The notes beneath the pieces were generated by a model. That model was not told the origin of the DNA and did no database searches. It was given only the letters and a program-made list of their open reading frames with translations. Both the position numbers and the translations under genes were made by a program. This document shows positions 1 through 5,004 of a DNA stretch of 7,708 nt, in pieces. The stretch lies in the NCBI GenBank assembly GCA_964540445.1, contig CAZIMF010000041.1:1-7708 (forward strand). The letters are read 5' to 3'. Position 1 is the stretch's first letter. Each line of letters opens with the position of its first letter. This stretch comes from JALQXV01 sp964540445 (GTDB taxonomy: Bacteria > Patescibacteriota > Saccharimonadia > Saccharimonadales > 2-12-FULL-41-12).

Positions 1-6
1 AGCGGC

Positions 7-306
7 TCATTTATTAATGGCGCCTTGGGCAAGATGATCAAAGAAAATAACATTATAACTAGTAAGACAAAAATGTTTTAGCATTACTCTAAAGTATTCA
101 GGATCAGTTTTTTCTGGATTATGCTTGAGAGTGAATACCTCATACGGAACATCGCCAAGCCCAAACATTTTAAACTGCTCGTCATTTGCACTCGTAAGCA
201 CAATTTTTGTATTAGGATATGTCTCTAGCAGTTCGTGCATTTCTTTGAAAATGCCTTCGCCTTTAACAACTAGGCCGTCAATTGCATCAACAAGTATTGT
301 TTTCAT
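7..306 (-). CDS. Short degenerate HAD-like protein (hypothetical)
   Basis: This 99-residue protein resembles the HAD (haloacid dehalogenase-like) Rossmann fold without a cap domain. The N-terminal strand ILVDAIDGLV fits HAD motif I, but aligning it on the DG pair puts Ala8 where the nucleophilic Asp should be. Motif II is the strand IVLTSA (35-40), a motif III-type Lys61 lies in KHNPEKTDPEYF, and NVIFFD (85-90) looks like motif IV but has one Asp rather than two. The protein stops about nine residues after motif IV, where relatives normally continue for a few dozen more, so the C-terminus is probably missing. The stop is TGA at 7-9 and only 6 bases remain beyond it, so a downstream frameshift cannot be tested here. 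No Shine-Dalgarno precedes the ATG; a TACAAT box 6 nt upstream suggests a leaderless mRNA. Phosphatase activity is doubtful. The fold call is fairly safe and the function unknown. Confidence 0.72.
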   Translation of the reverse strand: MKTILVDAIDGLVVKGEGIFKEMHELLETYPNTKIVLTSANDEQFKMFGLGDVPYEVFTLKHNPEKTDPEYFRVMLKHFCLTSYNVIFFDHLAQGAINK

Positions 307-312
307 AGCTGA

Positions 313-321
313 ATTGTAACA
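313..321 (-). promoter_or_regulatory. Extended -10 promoter of the HAD-like gene
   Basis: On the minus strand the sequence reads TGTTACAAT, an extended -10 (TGn) followed by TACAAT at 313-318. Six nucleotides separate the hexamer from the ATG at 304-306, so the predicted +1 falls on the A of the ATG. No good -35 is visible 16-18 bp upstream. The call rests on motif match only. Confidence 0.45.
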
Positions 322-473
322 GAGAATTATGAATCAATATTTTTTCATGGTGGAAGCGGGTTTGACGAAGTGGAATCGCATTAAGTCGGAACTGATGAGC
401 ATGTACCAGATCGTAAACGCTACTAAAATAGTATCATCTCCCGATATCTAAGGGGCTAGTATAGAACCATAGG

Positions 474-493
474 TGGTATAGTTATACTATGCC
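474..493 (+). promoter_or_regulatory. Promoter with overlapping inverted repeat upstream of the dehydrogenase-like operon
   Basis: Two overlapping -10 candidates are visible: TGG+TATAGT (extended -10, 474-482) and TATACT (483-488). Either predicts transcription starting near 489-495, which gives a leader of about 23-29 nt containing the Shine-Dalgarno. The same bases form an imperfect palindrome, GGTATAGT-TAT-ACTATGCC (475-493, one G/T mismatch), that covers the -10 region. That position would suit a repressor operator, but the palindrome could also arise from AT-rich promoter sequence. No -35 consensus is seen. Confidence 0.45.
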
Positions 494-517
494 ACAAACA
501 GAGGAAAAGGAGTCGGA

Positions 518-1447
518 ATGAAACTGCAAAAGATACTTTGTTTAGGATTTAGCGGCTCGGAGCTAGAGGATAGTTACTGGAAAGAGGTTGATGCGTTAGC
601 TGAGACTCACGTTCTCGGAGAGTTGGCCAACAATACGGATGCTGACGCCCTGCTGGTTAAATTAGGCTCAAAAGTCCCTAAGGAAGTCATCGACCAATTA
701 CCAAAGCTGAAGTATATCGGTATGCTCGGCACTGGTTACGGTGGCATCGACACTGCGTATGCTGAGAGTAAGGGTATCACTGTCACAAACATTGCTGATT
801 ATGCAACCGAGGGTGTAACTGAGTTTACGTTTGGTATTTTGATCGAATGGTGCCGTGGCGTTAGTCGAGCGCTCGGTTTGGCCTGGGATGGAGTGTACGA
901 AGATGATGAACACCCAGGCATGGAAATCAAAGGCAAGAAGTTCGGCGTAATCGGGCTAGGCGATATTGGTTTGCGCACAGCAGAGCTTGCACAGGCTTTT
1001 GGCTGCGACGTCAGCTATTGGTCGCGCACGCGTAAGGAAGATGCCGAGGCCAAGGGTATCAAATACCAAGAACTGGATGATTTACTCGCAGACTCAGATA
1101 TCATCACGTTGAACCTTGCGCTGAACTCTGAAACAGAAGGCATCATTAACGCCGACCGGATTGCAAAGCTGAAAGATCAAGCTATTTTTATAAACCCTAG
1201 CCCAATGGAGTTAGTTGATTTCACTTCATTGGTTGAGCGATTAAAGAAACAAGAAATCATCTTCATGCTCGACCATAGCGATGAGATGACAAAAGAGCAG
1301 CTCGAAGTATTAAAACCGCTCAACACCTGCAGGGTCTATCCGGCTATTGCCTATCTAACCCGGGAAGCCAGCCAACTCAAAAAGCGTATCTACGTTGATA
1401 ATATCAAGAACTACCTGGCAGATAAGCCAACAAACAAGGTGAACTAG
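518..1447 (+). CDS. D-2-hydroxyacid dehydrogenase-like NAD(P)-binding protein, probable pseudoenzyme
   Basis: This 309-residue protein has the normal length and layout of the D-isomer-specific 2-hydroxyacid dehydrogenase family. A split substrate domain (about 1-105 and 285-309) flanks a Rossmann domain (about 110-283). The dinucleotide motif GLGDIG is at 146-151. The second strand ends in SYWSRTRK (166-173), whose basic residues favour NADP(H). KYIGMLGTGYGGID and GITVTN are typical of the substrate domain. The catalytic site is degenerate: the usual N-T-x-R-G reads N-P-S-P-M, giving Pro229 for the catalytic Arg. The usual T-P-H-I-A reads Y-P-A-I-A, giving Ala276 for the catalytic His. The acid position near LDHSD is at best Asp255. 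It can probably bind a cofactor, but classical 2-oxoacid reduction is unlikely. The start is supported by AAAGGAG at 506-512. It is co-transcribed with the hydrolase 2 bp downstream. The family is certain, the activity unknown. Confidence 0.9.
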   Translation: MKLQKILCLGFSGSELEDSYWKEVDALAETHVLGELANNTDADALLVKLGSKVPKEVIDQLPKLKYIGMLGTGYGGIDTAYAESKGITVTNIADYATEGVTEFTFGILIEWCRGVSRALGLAWDGVYEDDEHPGMEIKGKKFGVIGLGDIGLRTAELAQAFGCDVSYWSRTRKEDAEAKGIKYQELDDLLADSDIITLNLALNSETEGIINADRIAKLKDQAIFINPSPMELVDFTSLVERLKKQEIIFMLDHSDEMTKEQLEVLKPLNTCRVYPAIAYLTREASQLKKRIYVDNIKNYLADKPTNKVN

Positions 1448-1449
1448 AT

Positions 1450-2058
1450 ATGCTCATTGATCTATCTGTCACTCTAAACGAGCAGACACCTATCTACCCT
1501 GGCGATCCAGCTACCAGTATAAAACCCGCAGGAGTTCTGGCTAATGATGGTTATAACGACCACTTCGTTTCAATGGGGACGCATGTCGGCACGCATATGG
1601 ATGCCCCTATGCACATGCTGGAGGGCGGACAATCTCTGGATACCTTTTCCTTAGACAGATTTGTGGGCAGAGGTCGTTATATTGAAGTACAAGCTGGAGA
1701 TTTTTCAGCAATTAAAGACGTCGACATTCAAGAAGGCGACATCGTGTTGCTGAATACTGCCATGAGCGATAAATACCACGATGCAGTTTATTTTGAAGAC
1801 TACCCCGCAATGTCTGAGGAGATAGCACATTATCTCGTTGAGAAAAAAGTCAGCACGGTGGGTGTAGATGCTTGCAGTGTTGATAATCAGGATGACTTTC
1901 CTATCCACAAAATTTTACTGAGCAGCGATGTCTTAATCATTGAAAACCTCACAAACCTTAGCCAACTCAAGGGTAAGGATTTTCGGGTATACGCTTTACC
2001 TATTAAGCTACAAATTGATGGCGCTCCAGCACGCGTAGTTGCGGAGGTAAAATCGTGA
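1450..2058 (+). CDS. Cyclase family protein (kynurenine formamidase-like metal hydrolase)
   Basis: This 202-residue protein is a complete member of the putative cyclase / KynB-like family, whose known members hydrolyse amides or cyclic substrates (N-formylkynurenine, isatin) using Zn or Mn. The signature HxGTHxDxPxH is intact: His45, His49, Asp51 and His55. Further family landmarks are GVDACSVD (138-145, the usual GxDxxSxD), His153 in PIHKILL, Glu165 in IIENLTNL, and a C-terminal ALPIKL followed by GAPARVVA. No signal peptide is present, so it is cytoplasmic. It begins 2 bp after the dehydrogenase-like gene, with AAGGTG at 1436-1441 as ribosome binding site, so the two are almost certainly one operon and probably act on one pathway or complex. 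No other tryptophan or kynurenine gene is nearby, so the true substrate is not inferable. Family confidence is high and substrate confidence low. Confidence 0.92.
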   Translation: MLIDLSVTLNEQTPIYPGDPATSIKPAGVLANDGYNDHFVSMGTHVGTHMDAPMHMLEGGQSLDTFSLDRFVGRGRYIEVQAGDFSAIKDVDIQEGDIVLLNTAMSDKYHDAVYFEDYPAMSEEIAHYLVEKKVSTVGVDACSVDNQDDFPIHKILLSSDVLIIENLTNLSQLKGKDFRVYALPIKLQIDGAPARVVAEVKS

Positions 2059-2108
2059 GTCTTTACTACGAGGTCAAAATTAGCGCTGAAGACCAAAAGC
2101 AGGCATAA
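2055..2108 (+). CDS. 17-codon ORF coupled to the cyclase gene (remnant or micropeptide)
   Basis: A GTG codon overlaps the TGA stop of the cyclase gene (GTGA, 2055-2058) and is preceded at 7 nt by a strong GGAGG (2043-2047). It encodes MSLYYEVKISAEDQKQA and ends at TAA 2106-2108. The overlap plus ideal spacing is the usual architecture of a real, translationally coupled third gene, yet the frame closes after 17 residues. It may be the 5' stub of a gene lost by deletion or rearrangement next to the tRNA, or a genuine micropeptide. I recognise no family in so short a sequence. Confidence 0.4.
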   Translation: MSLYYEVKISAEDQKQA

Positions 2109-2181
2109 AAGCAGCTATCGCCGTCTTTGCCCTTTGATAATCATCCGAATCAAAAAGCTCATCAAACAATTGCTCCTCAAT

Positions 2182-2257
2182 TGGTGGGGGTGGTTGGAAT
2201 CGAACCAACTACCAAGTGGTTATGAGCCACCTGCTCTAACCGATGAGCTACACCCCC
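2182..2257 (-). tRNA. tRNA with CAT anticodon (tRNA-Met, or tRNA-Ile2 if lysidine-modified)
   Basis: Read on the minus strand, a complete 76-nt cloverleaf folds. The acceptor is GGGGGTG/CACCCCC and the D-arm stem GCTC/GAGC. The anticodon stem GGTGG/CCACT includes a closing G-T wobble, with loop CTCATAA (anticodon CAT, plus positions 2222-2224). The variable loop is TGGTA, and the T-arm GTTGG/CCAAC has loop TTCGATT. The discriminator is A, and CCA is encoded (2182-2184). The paired first acceptor base excludes a typical initiator tRNA (C1-A72 mismatch). The GAGCAGG...CTTGGT pattern around the anticodon arm recalls bacterial tRNA-Ile2(CAU), where TilS converts C34 to lysidine, so elongator Met versus Ile2 is unresolved. 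It converges on the upstream operon and diverges from the DivIC-like gene. Confidence 0.95.
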
Positions 2258-2279
2258 GAACGAGTCGGCTAACAGATTG

Positions 2280-2288
2280 AGTATATCA
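2280..2288 (-). promoter_or_regulatory. Extended -10 promoter of the tRNA gene
   Basis: On the minus strand TGATATACT gives an extended -10, with TATACT at 2280-2285. It lies 22 nt upstream of the mature tRNA 5' end, so the primary transcript would carry a leader of about 16 nt for RNase P to remove. No consensus -35 is seen; the position 17 bp upstream overlaps the divergent promoter. Confidence 0.5.
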
Positions 2289-2304
2289 GAAAGCGTGACT
2301 TAGT

Positions 2305-2313
2305 TGGTATACT
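2305..2313 (+). promoter_or_regulatory. Extended -10 promoter of the DivIC/FtsB-like gene
   Basis: TGGTATACT is an extended -10, with TATACT at 2308-2313 and a predicted transcription start near 2320. This argues against translation from the upstream TTG at 2315, which would lie before the transcript begins, and favours the ATG at 2333. It sits back to back with the tRNA promoter: the two -10 boxes are 22 bp apart on opposite strands, so the promoters may compete for polymerase. Confidence 0.5.
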
Positions 2314-2332
2314 ATTGCCAGAGCATATAGCT

Positions 2333-2776
2333 ATGGCACAAAATAAAAACAAGATTATTGAAAAATTACGGGTCTTTACTGACACCCGGGTATGGGGGTT
2401 AATAGCTTTTGGTGTGGTTGCACTATTAGTTACCTGGAGCGGTATTAAGGTAGTCCAAACCAATTATGAACTTGAAAAAAAGATATCGGTGGCGCGGCAA
2501 GAAAACGCTATTGCCCAACTTGAAGCCGATAACTTACGGCTAAAGAATAAGTATTATGAGAGCAACCAGTATCTAGAGCTGACTACCCGCCGCCAATTCG
2601 GCAAAGCCGCACCTGGTGAAAAGCTATACACGGTGCCAGAGAGTGTAGCTCTGGCGAAAACGGTTGAGAGTCAGGTTGCTCAAGCCGATGTTGCCAAGCA
2701 AGCGGTCGCTAAGCCAAAGTACCAACAGAATTTTGATGACTGGATACAGTTTTTGTTCCATGCTAAGCAACCGTAG
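2333..2776 (+). CDS. Septum formation initiator family protein (DivIC/FtsB-like)
   Basis: This 147-residue bitopic membrane protein has a short basic cytoplasmic N-terminus (1-20), one membrane segment WGLIAFGVVALLVTWSGIKVV (about 21-41) and a coiled coil rich in Glu, Asn and Leu (about 45-75). The DivIC/FtsB core YLELTTRRQFGKAAPGE follows at 80-96, then a variable Ala/Gln/Lys-rich tail. The Gly-Lys-Ala-Ala-Pro-Gly-Glu stretch after the coiled coil is typical of this family. FtsB/DivIC pairs with FtsL in the divisome and links early and late division proteins. The ATG at 2333 was chosen because the in-frame TTG at 2315 overlaps the promoter region; the Shine-Dalgarno is weak (AGAG at 2320-2323). 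Its tail is longer than in a typical FtsB of about 100 residues. It is transcribed in the same direction as the nuclease 39 bp downstream. Confidence 0.88.
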   Translation: MAQNKNKIIEKLRVFTDTRVWGLIAFGVVALLVTWSGIKVVQTNYELEKKISVARQENAIAQLEADNLRLKNKYYESNQYLELTTRRQFGKAAPGEKLYTVPESVALAKTVESQVAQADVAKQAVAKPKYQQNFDDWIQFLFHAKQP

Positions 2777-2803
2777 TTTAATTTTTGTGTCACGACAGTG
2801 CAC

Positions 2804-2809
2804 TACAAT
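2804..2809 (+). promoter_or_regulatory. -10 box giving a predicted leaderless nuclease mRNA
   Basis: TACAAT lies 6 nt before the ATG at 2816, so the predicted +1 coincides with the start codon. The AGAGG at 2810-2814 is only 1 nt from the ATG, too close for a working Shine-Dalgarno. No clear -35 is seen; upstream sequence is T-rich (2782-2786). Confidence 0.35.
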
Positions 2810-2815
2810 AGAGGT

Positions 2816-3520
2816 ATGAAAGAACGTCAAAGACGGGTTGTAGTATTACTAGTGTCTATGCTTATTGTGGCTGCTGGCGCTGGTTATCAAGCCTATATAG
2901 ACCAGCGTGCAAAACAGCAGGTTCAGTCGGTTGCGACGACGGTTGCCGGATCTCCGGCTCTAGACGCCCTAAGTACATTGCCCATTAAGGGTAAAGCTCC
3001 AAAGACTGGTTATACCCGAGAACAATTTTCGAACGGCTGGGGAAGCGCTGGCGCCTGTGACATTAGGAATTTTATTCTGAAGCGCGATATGACGGGGGTT
3101 ATTACTACTTCCGAGACTGACTGCACTGTTCAGCAAGGCACTTTGCTTGATCCATATACTACCAAGACAATTACATTCGTCCGGGGCACTAACAGCAGTG
3201 ACGATGTCCAGATCGACCATGTTGTTGCATTGTCGAACGCCTGGCAAACCGGTGCCCAACAAATATCATCCGAACAGCGTCATAACCTGGCAAATGATCC
3301 ACTAAATTTACTAGCAGTTGATGGGCCAACGAATCAAAAAAAGAGTGACGCCGATGCGGCAACCTGGCTACCGCCAAATAAAAGCTATCGATGTCAGTAT
3401 GTAGCCCGGCAGGTAGCAGTAAAGAAAAAATATCTGTTGTGGGTTACGCAGTCTGAATTCGAGGCCATAAAACAAGTGCTTGCTGATTGCCCGGATCAAA
3501 TCTTGCCTGTCGTTAGTTAA
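2816..3520 (+). CDS. Membrane-anchored extracytoplasmic HNH nuclease (DUF1524/GmrSD C-terminal-like)
   Basis: This 234-residue protein has a basic N-terminus (MKERQRR) and one hydrophobic segment (about 8-28) that acts as anchor or signal peptide. A linker and a nuclease domain (about 65-230) follow. The HNH beta-beta-alpha-metal core is visible as VQIDHVVALSNAW (131-143, with Asp134-His135), then RHNLANDPLNLL (155-166) and Asn173 with Lys175-176 in PTNQKK. These are hallmarks of the DUF1524 family of secreted or GmrSD-type nucleases. Four cysteines (81, 103, 193, 225) could form two disulfides, fitting an oxidising location outside the membrane. The ATG at 2816 was chosen over an in-frame GTG at 2798, which precedes the -10 box. 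It lies directly upstream of comEC, so a role in cutting incoming DNA is a reasonable inference, as is nutrient scavenging from host DNA. Nuclease confidence is high and role moderate. Confidence 0.88.
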   Translation: MKERQRRVVVLLVSMLIVAAGAGYQAYIDQRAKQQVQSVATTVAGSPALDALSTLPIKGKAPKTGYTREQFSNGWGSAGACDIRNFILKRDMTGVITTSETDCTVQQGTLLDPYTTKTITFVRGTNSSDDVQIDHVVALSNAWQTGAQQISSEQRHNLANDPLNLLAVDGPTNQKKSDADAATWLPPNKSYRCQYVARQVAVKKKYLLWVTQSEFEAIKQVLADCPDQILPVVS

Positions 3521-3542
3521 TTATTTGATAACCAGTGGCAAC

Positions 3543-3548
3543 TATAGT
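3543..3548 (+). promoter_or_regulatory. Possible -10 box for comEC
   Basis: TATAGT lies 7 nt before the ATG at 3556, matching the leaderless arrangement seen at other starts in this window. No -35 is visible at normal spacing (TTGATA at 3525-3530 is only 12 bp away), so read-through from the nuclease gene is an equal alternative. Confidence 0.25.
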
Positions 3549-3555
3549 CAGCCCA

Positions 3556-5004
3556 ATGAGGCGGCTACATATCTCGTGGTTTATTGGTTGGGGGTGTCTG
3601 AGTTTTTTGTGTGGCGTTGGTTTGGTGTCTGGAGTTGACTGTCAAATATTCCAAAGTCCTTGGCTGCTTTGTCTGGCGTTCACAATCTTTCTTGTTAGCC
3701 TGATATTTAAGTATGTCTGGATGATACTATTCGTGTGTACTGCTGGCTGCATGATTGGGTTATGGCGCGGAAGTTTATTGCGGACAGAACTTACGGCGTA
3801 TCAACCTTATTACAACTCTGTGGTAAATGTCAGAGGCCGCGTTTCGCAGGATCCCTCGTTTGGCTCCCAAGGCGATCAGCGTCTGAATATTACAAACGTA
3901 ACTATTAATAATTCGGCGTTGGCGGGTGAAGTTTGGGTAAGTGCCGGCAAAGCTGATATTAAGCGTGGAGATACTGTTACAGCCCATGGTAAATTCGGCG
4001 AAGGTTTTGGTACGTTAGCCGGTACAATGTACCGGGCCCAGATTGTAGAAGTCGTTCGACCCAATCCGGGTGATATTGCTCGCCGGGTTCGTGACTGGTT
4101 TGCTGAGGGGGTTCGAAGGGCCATCCCAGATCCGCAGGTGAGCCTCGGGCTTGGTTATTTAGTAGGCCAAAAAACTGCGCTGCCAAAAGAACTCGAAGCT
4201 GATATAAAAGCAGTCGGGTTAACACACGCGGTAGTGGCTAGCGGTTACAACCTAACAATCTTAGTCGTATTTTCACGTCGCTTGTTTCTGAGAATTTCTA
4301 AATATACGGCAACTGTAGCCAGTATTGTTTTGATTATGGCTTTTATGTTGGTGACGGGTTTAAGCCCGTCAATGTCGCGGGCTGGGCTAGTGGCTAGCTT
4401 AGGTCTGCTGGTCTGGTATTACGGTCGGGCGATGCATCCATTTGTGCTCTTATCGTTTGCAGCAGCAGTTACCGTAATGGTACAACCCTCATATGTATGG
4501 GGTGACTTGGGCTGGTATCTGTCCTTTACCTCATTTATCGGAGTTATTGTGCTGGCTCCGCTCGTGCATCATTATTTTTGGGGTGTTGCTAAAAAACCGG
4601 GCATACTGCGTGACTTAATTATTAGTACGCTTTGTGCCCAAATTGTTACAACGCCCATTATTTTACTTTCGTTTGGCTTATTCGCTGTCTATGCGTTGCC
4701 AGCTAATCTTTTGGTTTTGCCGCTTGTCCCGTTAGCTATGCTAGGAACATTTATTGCGGGTATTGTCGGCCTGGTGGCACCAGCCATGGCTCCTATTTTT
4801 GGATTTCCGACATATGCGGTATTGAAATATTCAACAACTGTCATCGAACGAATTGCCCATTTGCCACATGCCCAAATTGAGCTGACATTTAATCCTCCGG
4901 TAATGATAGCTAGCTATATTGGAATAGGCATAGCAATTACTTATCTAAAACGGAGGACACATCATGATTTTCGCGACCCCGATTCGGCGAACGATACATA
5001 TTAA
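3556..5004 (+). CDS. comEC: ComEC/Rec2 family DNA-uptake channel, short form without beta-lactamase domain
   Basis: This polytopic membrane protein of 482 residues (489 from the alternative GTG at 3535) is the inner-membrane channel that passes single-stranded DNA in natural transformation. Membrane segments lie at about 5-25 and 35-71. A soluble DUF4131/OB-fold-like region follows (about 88-170), then the Competence domain (about 195-468) with repeated hydrophobic helices. The family motif appears as GLTHAVVASGYN (221-232), and the conserved Arg of the SxxMSRAG stretch is at 275. The protein ends soon after the last membrane helix with RRTHHDF, so the C-terminal metallo-beta-lactamase nuclease domain of long ComEC forms is absent. 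Neither start has a good Shine-Dalgarno. I prefer the ATG (MRRL followed by a hydrophobic helix) because of the -10 box 7 nt upstream. Its 3' end contains the ribosome binding site and first 41 bp of the next gene. Confidence 0.93.
   Translation: MRRLHISWFIGWGCLSFLCGVGLVSGVDCQIFQSPWLLCLAFTIFLVSLIFKYVWMILFVCTAGCMIGLWRGSLLRTELTAYQPYYNSVVNVRGRVSQDPSFGSQGDQRLNITNVTINNSALAGEVWVSAGKADIKRGDTVTAHGKFGEGFGTLAGTMYRAQIVEVVRPNPGDIARRVRDWFAEGVRRAIPDPQVSLGLGYLVGQKTALPKELEADIKAVGLTHAVVASGYNLTILVVFSRRLFLRISKYTATVASIVLIMAFMLVTGLSPSMSRAGLVASLGLLVWYYGRAMHPFVLLSFAAAVTVMVQPSYVWGDLGWYLSFTSFIGVIVLAPLVHHYFWGVAKKPGILRDLIISTLCAQIVTTPIILLSFGLFAVYALPANLLVLPLVPLAMLGTFIAGIVGLVAPAMAPIFGFPTYAVLKYSTTVIERIAHLPHAQIELTFNPPVMIASYIGIGIAITYLKRRTHHDFRDPDSANDTY

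Noticed and set aside
125..319. 64-codon plus-strand ORF opposite the HAD-like gene
   Set aside because: Its Ser/Pro/Thr-rich composition looks like a mirror of the HAD-like coding frame, which has clear fold motifs.
2167..2183. CAATTG-CTCCT-CAATTG hairpin as a tRNA terminator
   Set aside because: It overlaps the encoded CCA, its stem is a 6-bp AT-rich palindrome, and on the minus strand it is followed only by TTTG. It is more likely coincidence.
2315..2332. TTG start adding six residues to the DivIC-like protein
   Set aside because: It lies directly after the TATACT box and before the predicted transcription start, and has no Shine-Dalgarno. The ATG at 2333 fits better.
2798..2815. GTG start adding six residues to the nuclease
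   Set aside because: The added codons span the TACAAT box, and no ribosome binding site precedes them. The ATG at 2816 gives a normal basic N-terminus before the hydrophobic segment.
2969..3262. 97-codon minus-strand ORF inside the nuclease gene
   Set aside because: It is antisense to a well-supported coding region, has no recognisable motif and no promoter or Shine-Dalgarno. Other antisense frames over comEC and the lamin-tail gene were dismissed for the same reason.
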